This document shows positions 6,510 through 13,720 of a DNA stretch of 14,160 nt, in pieces (the stretch's first letter is position 1; the number at the start of each line of letters is the position of its first letter). The notes under the pieces were generated by a model. That model ran no database searches. It worked only from the letters and a program-made list of their open reading frames with translations, and was not told where the DNA came from. Position numbers and translations under genes: made by a program. This stretch comes from Burkholderiales bacterium. Lineage in GTDB: Bacteria; Pseudomonadota; Gammaproteobacteria; Burkholderiales; Burkholderiaceae_C. The stretch spans positions 1 to 14,160 of the forward strand of contig JABMMR010000033.1 in the NCBI GenBank assembly GCA_013205525.1, in the 5' to 3' direction.

Positions 6510-7807
6510 GCGACAGGCCAAGCGGGCACGTCACTGCCATGGCTTTGGCGCGCTTGGGCCTACCCGCTTTGCCCTTGGCCTTTGTGGCTCTGCCCTTGTA
6601 TGTGTTGTGGCCGCATTACTTTGCCACCCAGTTTGGGGTCTCGCTTTCTTTGATCGGTGGCTTGTTGCTGTTGGCGCGCGCCTTGGATGCCTTGATCGAC
6701 CCCAGTCTGGGTCACTGGCTAGACAGTTGTTATGCGCAAAGCCCTGCGCGTGTGCTGCGCCGCTGCTACTTGGCCGCGCTGTTACTGGGCTTGTCTTTCA
6801 TCGGCTTGTTTTTTCCGCAATGGTTGCTTGGGCAGAGTGTGGCGCAAGCCGATTTGCTGCTGTTGGTGGGCGCTTTGCTGCTGGTTTGTTATCTGAGCTA
6901 CAGCGTGCTCACGATTGCCCTGCAAGCTTGGGGCGCTCGTTTAGGCGGCGACGCTGTGGCACGCAGTCGTCTGGTGGGTTGGCGAGAGGGCTTGGGCTTG
7001 GCGGGCGTGGTCTTGGCTTCTTTGGTGTCGGGCTTGGCAGGCATACCGGAGTTGGTGGCCGTGTTCATTGGTGTGCTGGTCTTGGGCATGCTGTCATGGT
7101 CTGGCGCGATACAACCGGCGCCCAGTCCGAACACCGACCACGGCGGCTGGTGGTCTTCGCTTTGGCATCCTTTGAAAGACACAGCGTTTCGCGGCTTGCT
7201 GCGGGTCTATATGGTCAATGGCATCGCCTCGGCCATTCCAGCCACGCTCATCGTGTTTTTTGTGCAAGACCGATTGCAGCTTGATGCGCAAATGCAGGCG
7301 CAGTTCTTGGGGGTTTATTTTGTGGCTGCTGCCCTGTCCATGCCGCTTTGGCTGCGCGTGATTGAACGCTTTGGCTTGCTCAGCGCTTGGGCTGCGGGCA
7401 TGGCCATGGCGGTGTTGGTGTTTATCTGGTCCTATGCTTTAGGCGCGGGAGATGTGTGGGGATACACCGCTATTTGCGCACTGTCGGGACTGGCTTTGGG
7501 TGCAGACTTGATCGTCCCAGGCGCTTTGCTCAACGGTGTTTTGCAAAACCGTGGCCCGCAAGACAGCCATGCAGGCGCCTATTTTGGCTGGTGGCAAGTG
7601 GCTACCAAACTCAATTTGGCGCTGGCCGCTGGCATCGCTTTGCCTTTGCTAGAGTGGCTGGGCTACACCCCAGGTGCGCAAGACCCCAGCGCCTTGGCAG
7701 CACTCAGCGGGTCGTATGCCTTGCTGCCCTGTGCTTTGAAATTGGTGGCGCTGTGGCTTTTGCTCAGTGCCTCGCGTGTCACACTGATGAACAAGGAGAC
7801 TGTATGA
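6506..7807 (+). CDS. MFS transporter, GPH (sugar:cation symporter-like, COG2211) type
   Basis: Integral membrane protein of 433 residues with about 11-12 hydrophobic segments by eye. The early motif LLARALDALIDPSLGHWLD (55-73; R58, D61, D65, D73) is typical of the glycoside-pentoside-hexuronide:cation symporter branch, which includes MelB. MFS genes of this branch recur in CFA-like/DUF3833/DUF1365 clusters where no sugar metabolism is nearby, so a carbohydrate substrate is unlikely here. Movement of a lipid, a fatty acid or a stress-related small molecule is inferred only from context. The start ATG at 6506 overlaps the methyltransferase stop as ATGA, and its own stop overlaps the DUF3833 start the same way, so expression is coupled on both sides. 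Confidence 0.91.
   Translation: MSDRPSGHVTAMALARLGLPALPLAFVALPLYVLWPHYFATQFGVSLSLIGGLLLLARALDALIDPSLGHWLDSCYAQSPARVLRRCYLAALLLGLSFIGLFFPQWLLGQSVAQADLLLLVGALLLVCYLSYSVLTIALQAWGARLGGDAVARSRLVGWREGLGLAGVVLASLVSGLAGIPELVAVFIGVLVLGMLSWSGAIQPAPSPNTDHGGWWSSLWHPLKDTAFRGLLRVYMVNGIASAIPATLIVFFVQDRLQLDAQMQAQFLGVYFVAAALSMPLWLRVIERFGLLSAWAAGMAMAVLVFIWSYALGAGDVWGYTAICALSGLALGADLIVPGALLNGVLQNRGPQDSHAGAYFGWWQVATKLNLALAAGIALPLLEWLGYTPGAQDPSALAALSGSYALLPCALKLVALWLLLSASRVTLMNKETV
7793..7798 (+). promoter_or_regulatory. Ribosome binding site of the DUF3833 lipoprotein gene
   Basis: AAGGAG stands five bases before the ATG at 7804, inside the last codons of the MFS gene. It fixes this start although the frame stays open back to 7387. 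Confidence 0.75.
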
Positions 7808-8340
7808 ATCGACGTTTATGGTTGTCTGCGGCCACAGCCACCGCTTTGGGTGCGAGTGGCTGTGCGGGCCCCTCTTTGAATGACTATGCCCAAGCCCAGC
7901 CGGCACTCGATCTGAAAACTTACTTCAACGGCGTGATTGACGCTTGGGGTGTTTTCACCGACCGCTCGGGACGTGTGGTCAAGCGCTTCACCGTGGTGAT
8001 GAACTGCAGCTGGAATGGCGAGCAAGGCGTGCTCGATGAAGACTTTGTGTATTCCGATGGCAGCACCCAAAAACGCATTTGGAAGTTGCAGCACTTGGGT
8101 GACGGCAATTACAGCGGCTCAGCCGATGATGTGGTGGGACTCGCCAAGGGGGCCAGCCGTGGCAATGCGTTTCGCTGGGGCTACACCTTGGCGCTGCCGG
8201 TCGATGGCCGCGTGTGGGAGGTGCAGTTTGACGACTGGATGTACCTCATGAACGAGCGTGTCATGCTCAACAAGGCCAGCATGTCAAAGCTGGGCATCTT
8301 TTTGGGCGAGGTCACTTTGGCGTTCACCAAGCGGGCTTAA
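7804..8340 (+). CDS. DUF3833 family lipoprotein
   Basis: Protein of 178 residues. An N-terminal lipoprotein signal (NRRLWLSAATATALGASGC) ends in a lipobox-like ASGC with Cys20 as the lipid-modified residue. The +2 residue is Ala, not Asp, so outer-membrane sorting is expected. The rest matches the DUF3833 pattern: YFNGVIDAWGVFTDRSGRVV, FTVVMNCSWNG, EDFVYSDGS, DDVVGLAKG, WGYTLALPV and DDWMYLMNERVMLNKA. The biochemical function of DUF3833 is unknown. The fold may be a small beta-barrel able to hold a lipid, but this is inference. A strong AAGGAG site and the ATGA overlap with the MFS gene set the start. Together with the transporter it suggests a step that leaves the cytoplasm, perhaps handling oxidised or modified lipids in the envelope. 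Confidence 0.92.
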   Translation: MNRRLWLSAATATALGASGCAGPSLNDYAQAQPALDLKTYFNGVIDAWGVFTDRSGRVVKRFTVVMNCSWNGEQGVLDEDFVYSDGSTQKRIWKLQHLGDGNYSGSADDVVGLAKGASRGNAFRWGYTLALPVDGRVWEVQFDDWMYLMNERVMLNKASMSKLGIFLGEVTLAFTKRA

Positions 8341-8343
8341 AAC

Positions 8344-9126
8344 ATGGCTTGGCTCACACCTTTTAATAAACCCATCACCGAGTGGCGCGGTCGCAGCGTG
8401 TGGCTGGTGGGGGCCTCCAGCGGCATAGGCTTGGCCTGTGCCAAGGCCTTGCATGCGCAGGGTGCCAAGGTGTGTGTGTCAGCCAGGCAAGAGGCCTTGC
8501 TGCAAGCCTTTGTGTCAGAACACCTTGGCAGCATGGCCTTGGCCCTGGACGTGACTGACGCGCAAGCGGTTCAAGCAGCGGCCCGTGTTATTGAAACCCA
8601 CCAAGGCTTGGATGTGGTGATGTATTGCGCCGGCGTCTACCAGCCACTGCGCGCCACCGACTACAACTTGGCCGTCATGGAACAACACATGGCCGTGAAT
8701 TACCACGGCGCTTTGTATGTGCTCGATGCGGTCTTGCCCACTTTGCTCTCCCAAGGTCACGGTCACCTCAGCTTGGTCTCTAGCGTCGCCGGTTACCGAG
8801 GTTTGCCGCAAAGCTTGGCCTATGGCCCGAGCAAAGCGGCACTCACCCATTTGGGCGAAGCCCTGTATTTAGATTTGCAAGACAGCGGCATTGGCGTGAG
8901 TGTCATCAACCCTGGGTTTGTAGACACGCCGCTGACTGCGCAAAACCAATTCACCATGCCCGCTCTCATCACCTCAGCGCAAGCCGCCCAACATATCTTG
9001 CAAGGCTGGCGCAACGGATTGTTTGAAATCCATTTCCCCAAACGCTTCACCCTGTGGCTGCAGTTGCTGCGGGTGTTGCCCTACCGTTGGTATTTTTCAT
9101 TGGTGCGCCGCGCCACAGGCATGTAA
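8344..9126 (+). CDS. Short-chain dehydrogenase/reductase (SDR), classical type
   Basis: NAD(P)-dependent oxidoreductase of 260 residues. The cofactor motif is GASSGIG (23-29), the CAG of the central strand follows (VVMYCAGVYQP), and the catalytic residues are Ser147, Tyr160 and Lys164 (YGPSK). The arginine in SARQ after strand 2 suggests NADP preference, which is weak evidence. The hydrophobic, basic C-terminus (FTLWLQLLRVLPYRWYFSLVRRATG) may rest on the membrane, as in lipid-acting SDRs. It lies three bases after the DUF3833 stop and two bases before the SnoaL-like gene, so it belongs to the same transcript. The substrate is unknown; a carbonyl or hydroxyl intermediate of fatty-acid modification, or a lipid-peroxidation aldehyde, would fit the operon. 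Confidence 0.95.
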   Translation: MAWLTPFNKPITEWRGRSVWLVGASSGIGLACAKALHAQGAKVCVSARQEALLQAFVSEHLGSMALALDVTDAQAVQAAARVIETHQGLDVVMYCAGVYQPLRATDYNLAVMEQHMAVNYHGALYVLDAVLPTLLSQGHGHLSLVSSVAGYRGLPQSLAYGPSKAALTHLGEALYLDLQDSGIGVSVINPGFVDTPLTAQNQFTMPALITSAQAAQHILQGWRNGLFEIHFPKRFTLWLQLLRVLPYRWYFSLVRRATGM

Positions 9127-9128
9127 GC

Positions 9129-9584
9129 ATGAACCCAACTTCTTTGAACGAAACGGTGGACGCCTTGGTGCAGACGTTTGAAAACCTCAAGCCCACCGAC
9201 CTGTCCACCTTAAGCAACTGGTATGCGCCCGATGCTCGCTTTAAGGACCCGTTCAAAGAGGTGCAAGGCGTGAGCGCTATTGCGGCGGTTTTCACACACA
9301 TGTACGAGACTCTGCATGAGCCACGTTTTGTGGTGACCGAGCGCATTGTGCAAGGTCAGCAGTGTTTTTTGGTCTGGGATTTTGTGTTTCGCTTCAAGAC
9401 CGGTGACAGCCAAACCAGCCAATGCATACGCGGGGGTTCGCATCTTCAGTTTGTGCAATCCGACGACGGCGCTTGGCGCATCAGCTTGCACCGCGATTAC
9501 TGGGACGCGGCTGAAGAGTTGTATGAAAAACTGCCGCTGGTGGGCGGCTTGATGCGCTGGCTGAAAAAACGCGTTAACAGTTAA
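9129..9584 (+). CDS. SnoaL-like / nuclear transport factor 2 family protein
   Basis: Protein of 151 residues with the pattern of a SnoaL-like alpha+beta cone: helix and opening WYAPDARFKDPFKEVQG (about 37-53), then FTHMYETL, EPRFVVTERIVQGQQCFLVWDFVFRF and a C-terminal ISLHRDYWDAAEELYEKLP. Such proteins bind hydrophobic ligands or act as small isomerases, hydrolases or accessory folds; no catalytic assignment is possible here. No signal peptide. It is the last gene of the operon, two bases after the SDR stop, and ends only eight bases before the convergent GST stop. I recall NTF2-like genes recurring beside this SDR and DUF3833, so a shared lipid-related substrate is plausible. Confidence 0.87.
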   Translation: MNPTSLNETVDALVQTFENLKPTDLSTLSNWYAPDARFKDPFKEVQGVSAIAAVFTHMYETLHEPRFVVTERIVQGQQCFLVWDFVFRFKTGDSQTSQCIRGGSHLQFVQSDDGAWRISLHRDYWDAAEELYEKLPLVGGLMRWLKKRVNS

Positions 9585-9592
9585 GGCAAGCT

Positions 9593-10207
9593 TTAAGCCG
9601 GCAACGTTTCCATGAAGCTGACGCGCTGCGCGAGCTTTTCTTGCAAGACGGCCAAGTTGGCGTAGTCGTTGCGCCACCCGATATGGGGAAAGCGAAAGTC
9701 CAGATAGCCCAAAGCACAACCCACTGCCAAGTCGGACAAATTCAAATGCGTACCGCAGCAATGGGGCTTGTCGCCCAGGCCTTGGCTCATGGCCGCCAAA
9801 CTGTCGTGCACCTTACCCAAATGCCGGTCTATCCAGGCTTGGCTGCGCTCGGCTTCGCTGCGACCGGGCCAATGCGCTTCTAGGCGAGCGGCGATGGCCG
9901 CATCAAGCAAACCATCGGCCAAAGCCTCCCAAATTTTCACCTCGGTGCGCTCACGCCCACTGGGGGGAATCAGCTTGCCTACGGGCGACAAGGTGTCAAG
10001 GTATTCGACGATGACGCGAGAATCAAACATAGCCTCGCCGCCTTCCATGACCAAGCAAGGAACTTTGCCCAAAGGATTAGATGAAGTGATGGTGCTGTCG
10101 CTTGCCCAAACATCTTCCTGCACAAATTCATATTCGAGTTTTTTCTCGGCCATGACAACACGCACTTTGCGCACATAAGGACTGGGGACTGAGCCGATCA
10201 ATTTCAT
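9593..10207 (-). CDS. Glutathione S-transferase family protein (YibF-like)
   Basis: Cytosolic GST of 204 residues. The N-terminal thioredoxin-like domain has MKLIGSVPSPYVRKVRVVMAEK (1-22, with Ser9 at the usual catalytic or glutathione-contact spot), the cis-Pro loop GKVP (47-50) and the glutathione-binding DSRVI at 62-66. The helical C-terminal domain has the N-capping motif LNLSDLAVGCALGYLDFR (155-172). The closest family I recognise is E. coli YibF, whose substrate is unknown. The frame opens six bases earlier with a GTG at 10213, but ATG at 10207 gives the standard MKL start. No clear Shine-Dalgarno is present. It is convergent with the operon end and divergent from purB; a direct tie to the operon is not shown, although a role in detoxifying lipid electrophiles is conceivable. 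Confidence 0.93.
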   Translation of the reverse strand: MKLIGSVPSPYVRKVRVVMAEKKLEYEFVQEDVWASDSTITSSNPLGKVPCLVMEGGEAMFDSRVIVEYLDTLSPVGKLIPPSGRERTEVKIWEALADGLLDAAIAARLEAHWPGRSEAERSQAWIDRHLGKVHDSLAAMSQGLGDKPHCCGTHLNLSDLAVGCALGYLDFRFPHIGWRNDYANLAVLQEKLAQRVSFMETLPA

Positions 10208-10219
10208 ACACACATCAAT

Positions 10220-10246
10220 TTGTTTCGTAATCAGTCATTCTATAGA
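10220..10246 (+). promoter_or_regulatory. Possible sigma-70 promoter of purB
   Basis: TTGTTT (10220-10225) and TATAGA (10241-10246) stand 15 bp apart in the 95-bp gap between the divergent GST and purB genes. This would give a leader of about 50 bases before the purB ATG. The spacing is short, so this is a weak call. The divergent GST promoter must lie in the same gap, where two AGTCA copies (10233-10237, 10246-10250) flank the -10 on this strand. Confidence 0.35.
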
Positions 10247-10302
10247 GTCAGCATAGCGCCTGGCTTAGGCCCAGCGGTTTAGCCACGCCTAGAATCGGCG
10301 TT

Positions 10303-11706
10303 ATGAATACTTTTTCGGTGACCGCTTTATCGCCCTTGGATGGCAGATACGCCAACAAACTCAAGCCTTTGCAGCTGCTCATGAGCGAGCACGGCTTTAT
10401 GCACCGCCGCGTTCAAGTCGAGGTGGCTTGGTTCATCGCCTTGAGTGACGCCGGCATGGCGGAGTTCGCGCCTCTGAGTCAAGCGGCACGGCAACATCTG
10501 GCGCAGCTGGTGCTTGCCTTCTCTGCGCAAGACAGCTTGGCCATCAAAGAGATTGAGCGCACCACCAACCATGATGTGAAAGCGGTGGAGTATTGGCTCA
10601 AAGCGCAATGCCAGTCGGCCCAGTTGAGTAGCGCTTTGCGAGAAGAGTTGGGCTCTGCCAATGAGTTTATTCATTTCGCTTGCACCAGCGAAGACATCAA
10701 CAACACCAGCCATGCTTTGCAGCTGCAAGCCGCGCGCGAACAAGTGCTGTTGCCTGCCATCGACGCGCTCATAGCCAAACTTCGCGACATGGCGCAACAG
10801 TACGCCCACCAAGCCATGCTCAGTCGCACCCATGGCCAAACCGCCAGCCCGACCACGGTCGGTAAAGAAATGGCCAATGTGCTCATGCGCGTGCAAAACG
10901 CCCGCCAACGCATAGCTGCGGTGGTGCTCTTGGCCAAAATGAATGGCGCAGTAGGCAACTACAACGCCCATGTGGCGGCCAGCGCCTATATCGATTGGCC
11001 GGCCTTTACGCGCCGCGTTATCGAGTCACCCACCAGCGCGGGCGGCCTGGGGCTGGTGCAACAAACTTACAGCATTCAAATCGAGCCGCACGACTACATG
11101 GCCGAGTTGTTTGACGCCATCGCCCGAACCAACACGGTGTTGATAGACCTGTCACGCGACTTGTGGGGCTACATCGCATTGGGGTATTTCAAGCAAAGTT
11201 TGAAAGAGGGTGAAATTGGCTCGTCTACCATGCCGCACAAAGTCAACCCGATTGATTTTGAAAATGCCGAAGGTAATTTGGGTGTGGCCAATGCGCTGCT
11301 GCGCCACTTGAGCGAGAAGTTGCCCATCAGCCGTTGGCAGCGCGATTTGTCTGACAGCACGGTGCTGCGCAATATGGGTGTCGCTTTGGGTCACTGCGAT
11401 TTGGCTTACCAGTCTTTGTTGCAAGGCTTGAATAAGCTGGAGCTCAATAGCCAAGCCTTGGACGCCGACTTGGACCAAGCTTGGGAGGTATTGGCCGAGC
11501 CGATTCAAACCGTGATGCGCCGCTATGGCGTGGCCGGTGCTTATGAGCAACTCAAAGCCCTGACCCGCGGCCAGCGCGTGACCCGCGAAGACTTGCATGG
11601 TCTGATCCACACCTTGGCTATTCCAGACAACGAAAAACAGCGCTTGCTGGCGCTTACGCCGGCCAACTACATTGGTTTGGCGGCAGAGTTGGCTTTAAAA
11701 GCTTAG
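10303..11706 (+). CDS. purB: Adenylosuccinate lyase
   Basis: Cleaves SAICAR to AICAR and adenylosuccinate to AMP, each releasing fumarate, in cytoplasmic purine synthesis. The 467-residue protein (E. coli PurB has 456) begins with the hallmark ALSPLDGRYA. It carries SRTHGQTASPTTVGKEMANV with the general acid His177, and the fumarase/aspartase-superfamily signature GSSTMPHKVNPIDFENAEGN (306-325) with the mobile-loop Ser307/Ser308. Both catalytic regions are intact and the length is full, so the enzyme should be active. The ATG at 10303 starts the conserved N-terminus; there is no good Shine-Dalgarno before it. It stands alone as a transcription unit and its stop is five bases from the stop of the convergent DUF3717-DUF1289 gene. 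Confidence 0.98.
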   Translation: MNTFSVTALSPLDGRYANKLKPLQLLMSEHGFMHRRVQVEVAWFIALSDAGMAEFAPLSQAARQHLAQLVLAFSAQDSLAIKEIERTTNHDVKAVEYWLKAQCQSAQLSSALREELGSANEFIHFACTSEDINNTSHALQLQAAREQVLLPAIDALIAKLRDMAQQYAHQAMLSRTHGQTASPTTVGKEMANVLMRVQNARQRIAAVVLLAKMNGAVGNYNAHVAASAYIDWPAFTRRVIESPTSAGGLGLVQQTYSIQIEPHDYMAELFDAIARTNTVLIDLSRDLWGYIALGYFKQSLKEGEIGSSTMPHKVNPIDFENAEGNLGVANALLRHLSEKLPISRWQRDLSDSTVLRNMGVALGHCDLAYQSLLQGLNKLELNSQALDADLDQAWEVLAEPIQTVMRRYGVAGAYEQLKALTRGQRVTREDLHGLIHTLAIPDNEKQRLLALTPANYIGLAAELALKA

Positions 11707-11711
11707 TTGCC

Positions 11712-12122
11712 TCAGGTCTTAGCGCGTTCAGCATAGCGGTTAAACCGCCAAGAGTCGCCGTGCAAGGTGATGCGCCGCCAGACTGCGCGTTTATCCACAG
11801 GGCTCAGCTCGGGCCAGCGTTGCACCTCCTCAAAGCTGCGCCCACAGCCCTTGCACACCGGGTCGCCTTGGCTGGTGGAACAAATGGCGATGCAAGGCGT
11901 GTCGGTGGTGGTGTCGTACCACGCTTGCCATGCGGCATAGGCCTTGGCGGGAAAGCCTTTTTCAGCGGCAAGTTCTTGGTGGTGATAAATCATCAGGGCA
12001 TAGACCTCGGCCAAAGCGCGCAACTCGGGCGCCAAGGTCACGCCGTCGGGCGACGGCTTTAAAGCACGCCAATAGTTGATGGCCGACTCGATGTCGGTGA
12101 TGTGAATACCGCTCATGCTCAT
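11712..12122 (-). CDS. DUF3717-DUF1289 two-domain protein
   Basis: Small protein of 136 residues joining two uncharacterised domains. Residues about 7-50 match DUF3717 (ITDIESAINYWR, SPDG, APELRALAEVYALMIYH), a short domain seen mostly in Betaproteobacteria. Residues 75-117 match DUF1289, with four cysteines (C77, C81, C90, C93) in the order CxxxC-x8-CxxC, likely a small metal-binding knuckle, then LSPVDKRAVWRRI. The metal and partner are unknown. The ATG at 12122 overlaps the TGA of the upstream M48 protease gene (ATGA), so it is translated with the protease; a second in-frame ATG lies two codons later at 12116. It ends five bases from the convergent purB stop. The tight pairing with a periplasmic protease gene may be operonic convenience rather than shared function. 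Confidence 0.88.
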   Translation of the reverse strand: MSMSGIHITDIESAINYWRALKPSPDGVTLAPELRALAEVYALMIYHHQELAAEKGFPAKAYAAWQAWYDTTTDTPCIAICSTSQGDPVCKGCGRSFEEVQRWPELSPVDKRAVWRRITLHGDSWRFNRYAERAKT

Positions 12123-13663
12123 TGGGGCTGTAACAGATCGCGGCGCACACGCTCTAAGCTGCGCAAACGCGAATCGATGATGGACGCTTCCATTTGACCC
12201 GCGCGGTCGAGTTTGCCGTCTTTGCTCAGTTGCTTGGCCAGGTCTTGGGCTGCGCGCAATCTATCGATGGCGCCCACCTCGTCCCAACGCACCACATGAA
12301 ATTCCGCGTCGGCGCGCAATGAACGCAGCCGCTCACCGGTTTGCGCCAGCGCTTGCGCCGACAAGTCCCAGGCCAAGGCGTCTTTCGGGTGCTGCGCCAG
12401 CCACAGCTGTAGGGTCTCGCTGGCTTGGTTGGCCAGCGCCATTTGCTTGGCATCCAATCGACACTGGGTTTGTAATATGACACGCGCACGGTCTATCACC
12501 TTGGGGCCCAAGGCTTGCAAGCATTGCTCTGGGTTGTTTAAGTGCCGCTCGGTGTCCGCCGCCAGTAACTGCGCCGCACGCAAACCGGCCGGGTCTTCTC
12601 GCACCAGTTGCAGCAAAGTGTTCAAGGCTTCACGCGCAGGCGCGGCGCGGCGTTGCAGGGTGTAGGCCATCACGCCGGCATACAGCATGGCGGCACGCTT
12701 GGCCACGGGCAGTTCGGGAGAAAAATCCTTTTCCAAGGTATCGGCGATTTTTTGCTGATCATCCACAAAAGGACTCATCAGAGAGCGCGCACGCGCGGCC
12801 ATCATGGCGTGTTCTGTGCTGGTCTCGACAGGCGCGAATGTTCGGCCCAAGCCAAGGCGTGCTTGCATGTCGCCAATGCGTTCGGTGGTGAGTGGGTGGC
12901 TGCGCAAATACGGGTAGTTGCCGTTGTCGCTCAAACGCGCGGCCTGTTGCAGCTTTTGAAACATGCCGACAAAACCTTGGGAGTCAAAGCCCGCTTGCGC
13001 GTGCACATTGAAGCCCAAGCGATCGGCTTCACGCTCCATGTCACGAGAGAAATTCAGCTGTCCTTGCGCTGAGCCGGCGGTGCCACCCATGATCATTGCA
13101 GTGGCGGCGTCGGGGCTGCGGCTGGCGGCGAGCACGCCTAAGATCATGCCGGCGATTAAAAATGGCGTGCTGCGCCCTTGCTGGTCTTGCATGCGGGCGA
13201 TGTGGCGCTGCGTCACATGGCTGAGCTCGTGCGCCATCACCGAGGCCAGCTCGTCGCGGCTGGACACCACCGCGATCAAGCCCAAATGCACGCCCATGAA
13301 GCCGCCTGGCAAGGCGAAGGCATTCACCGATTTGTCGCGAATCAAAAACACATCCCAGGCAAACACTTCGTCTTGCTCGGGTTGCAAATTGCCCAGTTGC
13401 ATGGCCGATTCGCGCAGCGGCTGCCAAATGGTTTGCAAATAGTCCATCAACACTGGGTCGTCCATGTAATCCGCGTCGGTCACCAACTGGCGCATGATGG
13501 ACTCGCCCAAACGCCGCTCTTGCTGCACGCTCATGCCGTTGCCGTCGCCAATATTGGGCAGCCGCCCCGCACTGCTTTGCGCTTGCAGACCCAATGGTGA
13601 CACGGCACCTAGCGCCAAGGCCAGGCTGAGCGCCAAGGGTCGCAAACGGGTCAAAGATGTCAT
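12119..13663 (-). CDS. Periplasmic M48 family zinc metalloprotease with TPR-like C-terminus (BepA/YfgC-like)
   Basis: Envelope quality-control protease of the BepA type, which in E. coli helps assemble or degrade outer-membrane proteins such as LptD. The 514-residue protein starts with a Sec signal peptide (LTRLRPLALSLALALGA, likely cut after LQA near 28). The M48 domain has the zinc motif HELSH (H145, E146, H149), the third ligand Glu212 in EREADRLG, and a SHPLTTERI segment with His256, equivalent to the regulatory His-switch of BepA. Residues about 275-500 are helical and repeat-like (TPR). The ATG at 13663 was chosen because it begins the signal peptide; the frame is open back to 13822, but that stretch is antisense to moaC. 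E. coli BepA has 487 residues. Divergent from moaC with a 57-bp gap and coupled downstream to the DUF1289 gene. Confidence 0.95.
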   Translation of the reverse strand: MTSLTRLRPLALSLALALGAVSPLGLQAQSSAGRLPNIGDGNGMSVQQERRLGESIMRQLVTDADYMDDPVLMDYLQTIWQPLRESAMQLGNLQPEQDEVFAWDVFLIRDKSVNAFALPGGFMGVHLGLIAVVSSRDELASVMAHELSHVTQRHIARMQDQQGRSTPFLIAGMILGVLAASRSPDAATAMIMGGTAGSAQGQLNFSRDMEREADRLGFNVHAQAGFDSQGFVGMFQKLQQAARLSDNGNYPYLRSHPLTTERIGDMQARLGLGRTFAPVETSTEHAMMAARARSLMSPFVDDQQKIADTLEKDFSPELPVAKRAAMLYAGVMAYTLQRRAAPAREALNTLLQLVREDPAGLRAAQLLAADTERHLNNPEQCLQALGPKVIDRARVILQTQCRLDAKQMALANQASETLQLWLAQHPKDALAWDLSAQALAQTGERLRSLRADAEFHVVRWDEVGAIDRLRAAQDLAKQLSKDGKLDRAGQMEASIIDSRLRSLERVRRDLLQPQ

Positions 13664-13708
13664 GGTCTGGGGGCGCGGGATCGTATGATGGGAGATTGAT
13701 GTTACCCC

Positions 13709-13714
13709 TATAGA
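13709..13714 (+). promoter_or_regulatory. Possible -10 box very close to the moaC start
   Basis: TATAGA ends only six bases before the moaC ATG, so transcription from it would begin at or next to the start codon, giving a leaderless mRNA. No matching -35 is visible, and there is no Shine-Dalgarno in the ten bases before the ATG. An upstream GGGAG (13690-13694) is too far away. A weak call. Confidence 0.3.
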
Positions 13715-13720
13715 AAAACC

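Larger units (their letters stand above)
2548..9584 (+). other. Predicted eight-gene light/B12-controlled lipid-modification and oxidative-stress operon
   Basis: Eight plus-strand genes follow with junctions of 1-base overlap, 4-base overlap (GTGA), a 34-base gap, two 4-base overlaps (ATGA), a 3-base gap and a 2-base gap. There is no internal terminator, and the only obvious control region is at 2472-2547 beside the divergent LitR/CarH-type gene. The FAD oxidoreductase, DUF1365, CFA-like methyltransferase, DUF3833, MFS and SDR genes recur together in many proteobacteria near LitR-type regulators or under the ECF sigma-E/ChrR singlet-oxygen response. This is from family knowledge and was not searched here. 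The shared theme is protection of the membrane against photo-oxidative damage. Which small molecules the cluster makes or moves is unproven. Confidence 0.82.

Noticed and set aside
6607..7284. Open frame of 225 codons on the plus strand inside the MFS gene.
   Set aside because: It lies wholly in another frame of a clear transporter and its translation is rich in Arg, Gly and Cys without family features.
7387..7803. Upstream extension of the DUF3833 frame.
   Set aside because: It overlaps the MFS gene in another frame, whereas the ATG at 7804 has AAGGAG, an ATGA overlap and a lipoprotein signal.
9585..9605. Possible terminator hairpin (GGC...GCC around AAGCTTT) between the SnoaL-like and GST genes.
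   Set aside because: Only three closing base pairs hold before mismatches, and there is no T run; not a credible intrinsic terminator.
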